Below are positions 26,755 to 34,206 of a DNA stretch of 64,000 bases, piece by piece; position 1 is the stretch's first letter; the number at the start of each line of letters is the position of its first letter. Below the pieces are notes generated by a model. The model ran no database searches. It was not told the origin of the DNA and saw nothing but the letters and a program-made list of their open reading frames with translations. A program made the position numbers and the translations under genes. The stretch comes from Sphingomonas sp. CBMAI 2297. Lineage in GTDB: Bacteria; Pseudomonadota; Alphaproteobacteria; Sphingomonadales; Sphingomonadaceae. The DNA is taken from the NCBI RefSeq assembly GCF_029870595.1, contig NZ_JAPDIR010000008.1, forward strand, positions 145,900-209,899, in the 5' to 3' direction.

Positions 26755-26802
26755 GACAAATAGCGCGATCAGAATGCCGCCACTTAGCGCGAGCGTTTAC
26801 AC
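26755..26802 (-). repeat. Right terminal inverted repeat of the TniAB transposon
   Basis: Reverse complement of the left repeat with 46 of 48 identities. It lies 12 bases after the resolvase stop. Confidence 0.85.
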
Positions 26803-26934
26803 CGTTCGCGGTCCCGATCGGCCCAGCGTCCCCCGGAACCGTTCGTTATCGGGAAGGCATCTAAGCGGTCTGCACCATCCTTCATCTAAAGTTCTCCAAG
26901 CGCTTCTGAGGATTTTCGGGCGCACCAAAAGCAC
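26803..26934. other. Short gene-free spacer right of the transposon
   Basis: 132 bases without a coding sequence, between the transposon end and the MerR-type promoter at 26935. Nothing further seen. Confidence 0.3.
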
Positions 26935-26963
26935 TTGCTCCTCCAGTGGCTGGAGCATGTAAC
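26935..26963 (+). promoter_or_regulatory. MerR-type promoter/operator for the retropepsin-PDZ gene
   Basis: A -35-like TTGCTC (26935-26940), a perfect dyad CTCCAG TGG CTGGAG (26941-26955) and a -10-like TGTAAC or TAACCG (26958-26965). The overlong 17-19 base spacer filled by a dyad is the hallmark of MerR-family promoters. It resembles the sites at 28687 and 56206 in the same window. Confidence 0.65.
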
Positions 26964-27032
26964 CGCAATTTGCTCTCCTGCGGACGGGGGGCTGGAGGTG
27001 GCTTTTTGACGGCCCGTGTTGAAGCAATCGGT

Positions 27033-28235
27033 ATGTCTCGACGCTCATTAGTGGCGCGGCTGGTGGCCTGTGGAACCGGCTTGGTGCTCGGTTCTCCAAC
27101 GCTCGCGCGACAGACTTCCCGGTCTGCGGGCTCGTGGAACTTCGGTGCGGCTCACCTCGAATGGGAGCCGCTGGAAGTCGGCACGGGTGATACCCTCCTT
27201 GTTTCGGCACAAGTGCGCGGAGTGCCGGTGCGGGCGGTGCTCGACAGTGGCAGCGGCGCGTCGATCATGAGCACGGCGCTCGCGGCGAAGCTCGGCTTGA
27301 ACGATGGTGAGCGGCGCATGATTAGCGGGCTGAGCGCCAAGGCCCCGGTGCTGCTGGTCCGCGACATCGACGTACAGCTCGCCCGCGAAACCCGTCGCTT
27401 ACCCTTTGCCGTCGTTGGTGATCTGAGTTCAGTGTCGGCGGCCTTCGGACGACCGATCGATATCCTCCTCGGTGCCGATATGTTCACGGGTAGCTGCATC
27501 GCGCTCGATTTCGCGAAAAGGCGTATGGCGGTCGTCAAGTCAGGCACGTTTCTCGCCGGTCCCGACTGGCGCGCTGTCGCGCTCGGGCGCGGTGCCAAGC
27601 AGGAGCTGTTCATTCGAGCTTCCGTCTCGGGTTTGCCTCCCGTGCCCTTGATGATCGATCTTGGCAGCTCGGCCGCGCTGATGCTCTCGTCGGCCTATGC
27701 CCGCGATCAAGGGCTGTTGAACGGGAAGCTCGTCTCGACCGCGGCGATCGGCGGCGTCGATGGTGTGCGTATCAACGATGCTTTCACGATCCAGAACATC
27801 AACATCGAAGGGCTTGGCGTCTCGAACGTCCCCACACTCGGGATGAGAGCTTGGCTCTCCACCAGCACGGTTGGCAATGTCGGCCTACCGCTGATCGCTC
27901 AATTCGACGTGGTGTTCGACGTGACCGCCGGATTCGTGTGGCTCCGGCCACTCGGTCCTCGTCGTCGCCTGCCGATGCTGAAGGACCGTAGCGGCCTTGG
28001 CCTCGCAGCCTCACCAACGGCGCTCACCGTTGTTCATGTGGCGGCGAACAGTCCCGCGGAAAAGGCTGGCTGGGCGGTCGGCGACCGGATCGTGGCGGTG
28101 AACGGCCATTCGATCGATGCGAACTATACGCGTGGGGAGCTCTGGCAAGTGCGCTCCCGGCCTGCTGGCACCCTCGTAAAGCTGACGATGGCCTCGGGTG
28201 ATGTGCGCGAGCTCAGGCTGGCCGATTATTATTGA
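27033..28235 (+). CDS. Secreted retropepsin-like aspartic protease with PDZ domain
   Basis: About 400 residues. A twin-arginine-flanked signal peptide (MSRRSLVARLVACG ... TLARQ) is followed by two retropepsin-like halves, with AVLDSGSGASIM (active-site D-S-G) and MIDLGSSAALML (D-L-G, degenerate) as the two flap/active-site strands, and a C-terminal PDZ domain (LTVVHVAANSPAEKAGWAVGDRIVAVNG, about 325-352). It should act in the periplasm. I chose the ATG at 27033 because the MerR-type promoter at 26935 lies upstream and would otherwise overlap the gene. It converges with the merR-like gene by 7 bases. A protease under metal control is unusual in such islands; catalytic activity with one degenerate half is uncertain. 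Confidence 0.75.
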   Translation: MSRRSLVARLVACGTGLVLGSPTLARQTSRSAGSWNFGAAHLEWEPLEVGTGDTLLVSAQVRGVPVRAVLDSGSGASIMSTALAAKLGLNDGERRMISGLSAKAPVLLVRDIDVQLARETRRLPFAVVGDLSSVSAAFGRPIDILLGADMFTGSCIALDFAKRRMAVVKSGTFLAGPDWRAVALGRGAKQELFIRASVSGLPPVPLMIDLGSSAALMLSSAYARDQGLLNGKLVSTAAIGGVDGVRINDAFTIQNINIEGLGVSNVPTLGMRAWLSTSTVGNVGLPLIAQFDVVFDVTAGFVWLRPLGPRRRLPMLKDRSGLGLAASPTALTVVHVAANSPAEKAGWAVGDRIVAVNGHSIDANYTRGELWQVRSRPAGTLVKLTMASGDVRELRLADYY

Positions 28236-28645
28236 TCGGCTTGAGGGTGGCCTTTGCCGATCGCCTTCATGATCCGACAATCGGCCATGCGCGCCTTGGT
28301 GCAGCTCTGGCTGAGCATTGCCAACTCATCCCGCAACACCGCGAGTTGCGCCAGTCTCTCCTCCACATCCTTGAGGTGCTGAGCAGCGATAGCTGAGGCG
28401 GCACCACAATCCTGGTCCGGGTTCTGCGCCAGCCCCATCAACGAACGGATCTCGTCGACGGAGAAGCCAAGCCGGCGACCGTTGCGGATGAAGTGCAAAC
28501 GCTCAATGTCACTGGCATCGTAGGTTCTGCGACCCGACGCCGTGCGAGGGGCGGATCGGAGCAACCCGATCGACTCATAAAAGCGGATCGTCGTCACCTT
28601 CGTCGAGGTCTCGCTGGCGAGCTGCCCAATCATCACCGGCTTCAT
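28229..28645 (-). CDS. MerR family metal-responsive regulator (ZntR/PbrR/CadR-like)
   Basis: A 138-residue regulator with the MerR winged helix (MIGQLASETSTKVTTIRFYESIGLL) and a dimerisation helix. Cysteines at 80, 115 and 123 (QDCG, QSCT, ADCR) match the layout of Zn/Cd/Pb sensors, in which the first Cys comes from the partner subunit. It is divergent from the CDF gene, with the operator-like site at 28687 between them, and probably controls both that promoter and the one at 26935. The ATG at 28645 is chosen with AAGGA upstream; another ATG immediately before it (28648) is equally possible. Which metal it senses cannot be told. Confidence 0.85.
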   Translation of the reverse strand: MKPVMIGQLASETSTKVTTIRFYESIGLLRSAPRTASGRRTYDASDIERLHFIRNGRRLGFSVDEIRSLMGLAQNPDQDCGAASAIAAQHLKDVEERLAQLAVLRDELAMLSQSCTKARMADCRIMKAIGKGHPQADQ

Positions 28646-28686
28646 CATGCCATCCTTGCTTATGCGAACGTGTCGCACATTTCGCT

Positions 28687-28716
28687 TGCTTCTACAGCGA
28701 CTGGAGGTGGTAAGGA
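28687..28716 (+). promoter_or_regulatory. MerR-type operator/promoter between merR-like gene and CDF gene
   Basis: TTGCTT (28687-28692), an imperfect dyad TCTACAG CGA CTGGAGG (28691-28707) and TAAGGA (28711-28716), spaced like other MerR promoters. It shares the flank TTCGCTTGCT with the site at 56206. The -10 overlaps the CDF ribosome site, so the transcript may be nearly leaderless or the true -10 differs. Confidence 0.55.
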
Positions 28717-28723
28717 AGGCCGC

Positions 28724-29350
28724 ATGAATGCTTCTACCGAAAGCTGCGGGTGCCACGGGGAGCCCGCGCGCGCGCAAACCGATCCGGCCTATCGCCGTGC
28801 GCTGCTGACCGTCGTGGTGCTCAACCTCGGCTTCGGAGTCGCCGAGCTGTTCGGCGGGTTCATCGCCGATAGCCAAGCGCTGAAAGCGGATTCCCTCGAT
28901 TTTCTCGGGGACGGGTCGATCAGCCTTATCGGTCTTCTCGCGCTTGCCTGGTCCGCACGGGCGAGGGCAAAGGTCGCGCTGACGCAGGGGTTGTTTCTCG
29001 GTGCGCTTGGCGTGGGCGTAATCGGTTTCGCGATTTGGCGCGCCCTGAACGCAACCGCGCCCGATGCCGAACTGATGGGCACAATCGGCGTTGTCGCGCT
29101 CGCGATCAATGTCGTGTCCGCCTTGGTGCTTGCGCGTTTCCGGGAAGGGGACGCCAATGTTCGCGCGATCTGGCTGTTCAGCCGCAACGACGCGCTCGCC
29201 AACGTGGCGGTGATCGCCGCAGCCGGTCTGGTGGCGTGGACAGGAAGCGCCTGGCCGGACCTCGCCGTCGCCGGCCTCATCGCCCTCCTGTTCCTCCACT
29301 CCGCTTATGAAATCGTCACTGGCGCTCGGCGCGAATTGGGAGAGCGGTAG
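28724..29350 (+). CDS. CDF family cation transporter
   Basis: A 208-residue cation diffusion facilitator with six predicted membrane helices. The start at 28724 (MNASTESCGCHG, with a CxCH metal-binding-like motif) follows AAGGAAGG; a longer in-frame reading upstream is not supported. It shows ADSQALKADSLDFLGDGSI, the helix II motif with metal ligands, and SRNDALANVAV in helix V (D-N). It lacks the long C-terminal cytoplasmic domain of classic CDFs, so it belongs to the short class. It exports divalent metal (Zn, Co, Cd or Pb) from the cytosol by proton antiport. The stop overlaps the next GTG start by one base. Confidence 0.85.
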   Translation: MNASTESCGCHGEPARAQTDPAYRRALLTVVVLNLGFGVAELFGGFIADSQALKADSLDFLGDGSISLIGLLALAWSARARAKVALTQGLFLGALGVGVIGFAIWRALNATAPDAELMGTIGVVALAINVVSALVLARFREGDANVRAIWLFSRNDALANVAVIAAAGLVAWTGSAWPDLAVAGLIALLFLHSAYEIVTGARRELGER

Positions 29351-31317
29351 TGCGTCTGCTCGCGTTGATCCGGGCAATGCTCTCGTTGCGGCTGCTCTCC
29401 GCGCTCGCGGCGCTGCTGATCCCTGCTGCGGCAATCGCCGAACCCGGCGACGTGCAAACCGCATGGCGGCTGCTCGACTATATGGCCGTCGATTATGGCG
29501 GCGCGGTCGCCAACGGTCGGATCAAGAGCACGTCGGAATATGCCGAGATGACGGAGTTCGCCGCGTCGGTCTCGACACGGCTTCAGGGCCTGCCGGCGAA
29601 GCCGGAGCGTCAAGCCCTCATCCAGCGGGCTGCCAACCTCCAGGCGGTGATCGCGGAAAAGGGACCGACTGAACAGGTGGCAACATTGGCGCACGGGCTC
29701 GCGGCCGATCTGTTGCGCGCCTACCCGGTGCCGCTCGCGCCCGATAAGGCTCCGAACCTCGTCTCCAGCGATGCACTGTTCCGACAATCCTGCGCGTCCT
29801 GCCACGGGATGACGGGCAACGGCCGTGGCCCTGACGCCGCCAAGCTCGCTACGCCCCCGATTGCTTTCACCGATGCCGAGCGCGCGCGCCAGCGCAGCGT
29901 GTTCGCGCTCTATCAGGTGGTGACGCAAGGCATCGACGGGACCGCGATGCAGAGCTTCGCCGATCTGCCCAACGATCAGCGCTGGGCGTTAGCATTCCGA
30001 GCCGGGAGCTTCGCCTTCACGGATGCGCAGGCGCGCGAAGGCGAGCGGCTTTGGAAATCCGACCCGACCCTTCGCCGGCGCATTCCGGACCTGAAAACCC
30101 TGGTCGCGCTCACCCCGGCCGCGCTCGGCGCGGCGATCGGCGACGCCAAGGCTGACCCAGTGCTCGCGTTCCTGCGTCGTCATCCCGAACAGGTGATACA
30201 ACAGGCTCCCGGCTCGCTCGCGGTCGCCCGCGCCAAACTCGCCGAAAGCGTGGCGGCTGCGCGGCGCGGCGATGCGCGCATGGCGAAAGAGCTGGCGCTG
30301 TCGGCCTATCTCGATGGGTTCGAGCCGATCGAGCCAACACTCACCGCGCGCGACGCGACGCTGATGGGTCGAATCGAGGGCGCGATGGGGGAGTTCCGCG
30401 CCTCGATCGACCGGGGCGCGTCGCCCGATGATCTCGCGGAGAAGGTCGCAGTACTGGGCGGCCTTTTCGACGATGCGGAAGCGGCGCTCGCGCCTGATGC
30501 CGCCACCGAAGCGTCCACGTTCCTGGGCGCGTTCACGATCCTGCTGCGTGAAGGGCTCGAAGCCCTGCTCATCGTTGTCGCCATGATCGCGTTCCTGCGT
30601 AAAGCCGAGCGCGGCGAGGCGCTGCGGTACGTGCATGGCGGCTGGGTCAGCGCGATCATCGCGGGCGGGATCACCTGGGCGGTCGCCACCTATGCGATCG
30701 GGATCAGCGGTGCGAGCCGGGAGCTGACGGAAGGGTTTGGCTCGCTGTTCGCCGCGGTCGTGCTGCTCTCGGTCGGGATTTGGATGCACGGCAAGGCGCA
30801 GGCCGATCAGTGGCAGCGCTATATTCGCGAGAAGATGTCGCGGGCGCTCTCGGGCGGGTCGGGCTGGTTCCTGTTCGGGCTGGCGTTCGTCGTAGTTTAT
30901 CGCGAGGTCTTCGAGACGATCCTGTTCTATGCCGCGCTTTCGGCGCAAGGTGACAACGGGATGCTTCTCGCGGGGGCCGGGTCGGCGATTGGACTGCTCA
31001 GCCTGATCGCTTGGGCCATGCTTCGCTACAGTCGCAAGCTGCCGATCGCGCAGTTCTTCCGCTATAGCTCCTGGCTCATGGCGGTCCTGACCGTCGTGCT
31101 GGCGGGTAAAGGCGTCGCCGGGCTCCAGGAAGCCGGCCTTATCAACATCGCACCGCTCGCGGACGTGCCACGGCTGTCGATGCTCGGCGTGTTTCCCACT
31201 TGGCAATCGGTGCTGGCGCAACTCCTGATGGCGGTCGCCATTGCGGTCGGGTTCGCCTGGAACGGGCGCGACCGATCCCGCTCGGGTTCCGGCTCAGTGA
31301 CCCTTGGTTCGAATTAG
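29350..31317 (+). CDS. pbrT: Cytochrome c-FTR1 fusion permease (PbrT-like)
   Basis: A 655-residue fused protein: signal peptide (to about residue 30), a periplasmic cytochrome c domain with CASCH (148-152) and a long helical linker, then an FTR1-type permease with seven predicted helices. The two FTR1 metal motifs are visible as REGLEAL (about 399) and REVFETI (about 518), both R-E-x-x-E. Family members such as PbrT take up Pb(II) or Fe; in a metal resistance island uptake is paradoxical unless coupled to export or sequestration. The start is GTG at 29350, one base overlapping the CDF stop. The gene name is by resemblance only. Confidence 0.8.
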   Translation: MRLLALIRAMLSLRLLSALAALLIPAAAIAEPGDVQTAWRLLDYMAVDYGGAVANGRIKSTSEYAEMTEFAASVSTRLQGLPAKPERQALIQRAANLQAVIAEKGPTEQVATLAHGLAADLLRAYPVPLAPDKAPNLVSSDALFRQSCASCHGMTGNGRGPDAAKLATPPIAFTDAERARQRSVFALYQVVTQGIDGTAMQSFADLPNDQRWALAFRAGSFAFTDAQAREGERLWKSDPTLRRRIPDLKTLVALTPAALGAAIGDAKADPVLAFLRRHPEQVIQQAPGSLAVARAKLAESVAAARRGDARMAKELALSAYLDGFEPIEPTLTARDATLMGRIEGAMGEFRASIDRGASPDDLAEKVAVLGGLFDDAEAALAPDAATEASTFLGAFTILLREGLEALLIVVAMIAFLRKAERGEALRYVHGGWVSAIIAGGITWAVATYAIGISGASRELTEGFGSLFAAVVLLSVGIWMHGKAQADQWQRYIREKMSRALSGGSGWFLFGLAFVVVYREVFETILFYAALSAQGDNGMLLAGAGSAIGLLSLIAWAMLRYSRKLPIAQFFRYSSWLMAVLTVVLAGKGVAGLQEAGLINIAPLADVPRLSMLGVFPTWQSVLAQLLMAVAIAVGFAWNGRDRSRSGSGSVTLGSN

Positions 31318-31357
31318 TGCAATGACATGAAAACCCTTCCGTGATAGAGGCAAGCTA

Positions 31358-31687
31358 GTGCGAGCCTTTTTGCCTTTCCTGACATGCCTGATGCTGGTCC
31401 TGACCAGCTTCTCCGGCATGGCCCATGCCGCCGATCTGGCGGGGGGAAGCATCGCGGGCGTTGAGTTCACGGTCCATACCGCCGGTGACATCGATCAGGT
31501 GCCATCGGACTCGGACAAGAATGTCCCGCATCATCACAATTATTGTCACGGACACGACGTCGGCGCGCCTGCGCGCACGACGATGGAATATACCCCCGTC
31601 CTCACAGTGCCCAAGCCGACAATCTCCGCCTCTGCGTCGCTCGACGGCCGCACCGGCATGGTCCATTTGAGGCCCCCCCAAGCCTGA
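31358..31687 (+). CDS. Small periplasmic histidine-rich protein
   Basis: A 109-residue protein with a clear signal peptide (residues 1-24, ending AHA) and a His/Cys cluster VPHHHNYCHGH (about 56-66) that suits metal binding. It starts with GTG at 31358 after GAGGC. It sits directly upstream of czcC, the place occupied by small periplasmic proteins such as CzcI in other czc operons, though I see no real similarity to CzcI beyond position. Function inferred from the cluster and context only. Confidence 0.65.
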   Translation: MRAFLPFLTCLMLVLTSFSGMAHAADLAGGSIAGVEFTVHTAGDIDQVPSDSDKNVPHHHNYCHGHDVGAPARTTMEYTPVLTVPKPTISASASLDGRTGMVHLRPPQA

Positions 31688-31747
31688 CGTCCGATTTGGG
31701 CGTGCGTTGGCGCGCCCCTGTCGATCATCGTCAGGAGTCCTATTTTC

Positions 31748-33025
31748 ATGAATCGTATCCTCGCGGCCATGCTGGCCGCAGCGTCTTGCGCCACGATGGC
31801 GCAGGCGCAGGTCGGACCGTCCGCGCCTGTTGCGCAGGATGCGCCGGTCTACACGCTTGACCAAGCGGTCAGTGCAGCGGGCGGTTCGGCCCCTGCTGCG
31901 GAAGCGGCGACAGCTGGAATCGACGCGGCCCGTGCAGGTCGCACAGTCGCCGGCTTGCGGCCCAATCCGGTGGTTCAAGGCCAAGTCGAGAATGTCATCG
32001 GCTCCGGGCCGTATCGGGGGGTCCGCAGCGCGGAAACCACGGTCGGCTTTGCGATCCCGATCGAGCTAGGCGGCAAGCGCGGCGCCCGCGTCGCGGTCGC
32101 CAATGCGCAATTGTCCCGGGCCGAGATCCAGGCCGCGATCATCGCGGCGGATGTCCGGCTTCAGGTAACGCAGCTCTATGTCGAAGCGGTCGCGGCCGAT
32201 CGCCGGGTAATGACAGCCCGCGATCAGGCCCGGATCGCCAGCGATGCGCTGCGGGCCGCGAGCGTTCGCGTGCAGGCAGGGCGGGCATCGCCACTCGAGC
32301 AACAGCGCGCGGATGTCGCGCGTATCAATGCCGACGCCAATGTGGAGCGGCAGCTTCGCTTGGCCGAGGCGGCCCGCGCCAATCTGGCGCGTCGGATCGG
32401 ACGGCCGATCGACGGCCTGCTCGATGACACGCTGCTCGATCGCCTTCCCGATGTGAACGTCTATGGGCCGTTGGCACCGGTCAACACGACCGGCACACTC
32501 GCGCTGGCGGCAGCCAACGCGGATTTCTCCATTGCCGAAGCCGGCGTGCGGCTCGCGCGCGCCAATCGCGTGCCTGACCTGAACGTCGGGCCGTCGATCC
32601 GCCGCCTGGAAGCGACCAACGACATGGCGGCGGTGTTCAGCGTGTCGATCCCGATCCCGGTGTTCAACAATGGTCGCGCCGCGATTGCGCAGGCGACCGC
32701 GCAGCGGACCCAGGCGGATGCGCAGCGCCGCGTGACCGCGCTCGACATCGAACAGGCGATCACGGACGCGCAGGCGCAGGCGGCCAATGCCGCAACGACG
32801 GCTCGTGCGGCGTCGGGGCCGGCGCTGGCGGCTGCACAGGAGGCCGCCCGCATCGCGCGGATCGGCTATCGCGAGGGCAAGTTCGGCCAGCTCGAATTGC
32901 TCGATGCTGAACGCACGCTCGCCGAAACGCGGGTCGCCGCGATCGACGCGCTTGCCAATTACCAGAATGCCCGCGCGCAAGTGGAGCGACTGACCGCTCG
33001 TGCGCCCAATGGGGGGAATCAGTGA
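31748..33025 (+). CDS. czcC: CzcC-like outer membrane efflux protein
   Basis: A 425-residue TolC-type outer membrane factor with signal peptide (ending AQAQ). Two repeats of long coiled-coil helices alternate with strands, as in TolC: LQVTQLYVEAVAADRRVMTARDQ (positions about 138-160) and EAARIARIGYREGKFGQLELLDAERTL. This is the tunnel component of the CzcCBA pump. AGGAG lies about 10 bases before the ATG. czcB begins at its stop codon (TGATG). Confidence 0.9.
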   Translation: MNRILAAMLAAASCATMAQAQVGPSAPVAQDAPVYTLDQAVSAAGGSAPAAEAATAGIDAARAGRTVAGLRPNPVVQGQVENVIGSGPYRGVRSAETTVGFAIPIELGGKRGARVAVANAQLSRAEIQAAIIAADVRLQVTQLYVEAVAADRRVMTARDQARIASDALRAASVRVQAGRASPLEQQRADVARINADANVERQLRLAEAARANLARRIGRPIDGLLDDTLLDRLPDVNVYGPLAPVNTTGTLALAAANADFSIAEAGVRLARANRVPDLNVGPSIRRLEATNDMAAVFSVSIPIPVFNNGRAAIAQATAQRTQADAQRRVTALDIEQAITDAQAQAANAATTARAASGPALAAAQEAARIARIGYREGKFGQLELLDAERTLAETRVAAIDALANYQNARAQVERLTARAPNGGNQ

Positions 33026-34203
33026 TGAAGAGCTTTTATCTCGCGGGCGCGGCGTCGCTCGCCCTGCTCTTGGCTGCCTGCGGCGGCAAGGATGGCGGAA
33101 ACGAGGCAACTGCCGAAGGCGCAGCTGCCAATGAGACGGCAGCGGGCATGGAAAAGGGCGGTGCTGAAGGCGGTCATGCCGGTGAAGGCGTCGTCACATT
33201 GGGTGCCGACCAGATCGCCACAGCGGGCGTCCAGGTCGGACGGCCGATCATCGGCGGGGCCGGGACGATCGAGCTGCCCGCGATCATCGAGGGCGACCCA
33301 CAGGGAACGCAGGTCGTCTCGGCCGCAATTGCGGGACGCGTGGTCGCGCTCACCCGTAACCTCGGCCAATCGGTCGGACGCGGCCAGACCATTGCGGTCA
33401 TCGAAAGCCGCGAGGCGGCGCAGATCAAGGGCGAGGTCGAGGCGGCGCGGGCGCGGCTTCAGCTCGCTAATTCGAACCTCGCGCGCGAACAGCGGCTGTT
33501 CGCGCAGAGAGTCTCCCCTGAACAGGATCTGATCGCCGCCCGCACAGCGGCGACGGAGGCGCGGATCGCCCTGACGCAGGCGCAGAGCATGGTTTCGGCG
33601 GCGGGTGTCGGCGGCGGCGGGCTCAACCGGCTCGGCATTGCCGCGCCGATCTCGGGCCAGATCATTGCGCGCCCCGTGACGCTGGGACAAACGGTCGCGG
33701 CGGATGCCGAACTCTATCGCATCGCCAACCTGAGCCAGGTGTCGATCGCGCTTAATCTCAAGCCCGAGGATGCGGGCCGGGTGCGTCCCGGCAATACGGT
33801 GCTGGTGAAGGCGGCAGGCCGTCAGGCGACCGCCCGCGTGACCTTCGTGTCGCCGGCGCTTGATCCGCAGACGCGGCTCGTGCCTGCGCTCGCCACCCTC
33901 GACAATCGCGGTGGCGAATGGCGGGTCGGCGAGCCTGTGACGGCAGCCGTGCAGCTCACGGGCAGCGGCGGGAGCGGGGCGGTCCGCGTGCCGACGACGG
34001 CGGTCCAGAGTTTCGAGGGCAAGTCGGTCGTGTTCGTGCGCACGCCCACCGGCTTCAAGGCGACCCCGGTCCAGCTCGGCGATGCGTCGGGCGACACGGT
34101 GATCGTCCGGTCGGGCCTGACCGGCAACGAACAGATCGCCACCACCGGAAGTTTCACGCTCAAGGCCGAGATCGGCAAGGGCGAAGCGAGCCACGAGGAT
34201 TAA
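33025..34203 (+). CDS. czcB: CzcB-like membrane fusion protein
   Basis: A 392-residue periplasmic adaptor. The signal is of lipoprotein type (LLLAACGG, cysteine about 20). A lipoyl-like domain (AGRVVALTRNLGQSVGRGQTI, split around a hairpin) and beta-barrel follow. The N-terminal 60 residues are acidic and His-poor, unlike those CzcB proteins with a His-rich start. The ATG at 33025 overlaps the czcC stop, with GGGGGAA upstream. It joins CzcA to CzcC. Confidence 0.9.
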   Translation: MKSFYLAGAASLALLLAACGGKDGGNEATAEGAAANETAAGMEKGGAEGGHAGEGVVTLGADQIATAGVQVGRPIIGGAGTIELPAIIEGDPQGTQVVSAAIAGRVVALTRNLGQSVGRGQTIAVIESREAAQIKGEVEAARARLQLANSNLAREQRLFAQRVSPEQDLIAARTAATEARIALTQAQSMVSAAGVGGGGLNRLGIAAPISGQIIARPVTLGQTVAADAELYRIANLSQVSIALNLKPEDAGRVRPGNTVLVKAAGRQATARVTFVSPALDPQTRLVPALATLDNRGGEWRVGEPVTAAVQLTGSGGSGAVRVPTTAVQSFEGKSVVFVRTPTGFKATPVQLGDASGDTVIVRSGLTGNEQIATTGSFTLKAEIGKGEASHED

Positions 34204-34206
34204 GCC

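Larger units (their letters stand above)
23728..26802. mobile_element. Cargo-less TniA/TniB/resolvase transposon, 3,075 bp
   Basis: Bounded by 48-base inverted repeats at 23728-23775 and 26755-26802 that differ at 2 positions. It contains only an AAA ATPase (tniB-like), a DDE integrase (tniA-like) and a serine resolvase with a 113-base spacer as probable res site; no tniQ and no cargo. The layout resembles the Tn5053/Tn402 branch. The 5 bases outside each end (left ATCCT, right CGTTC) do not match, so no target duplication is visible; one end may have been recombined since insertion. Confidence 0.8.

Noticed and set aside
23714..26816. Target site duplication flanking the TniAB transposon
   Set aside because: The five bases outside both ends differ, whichever end definition is used.
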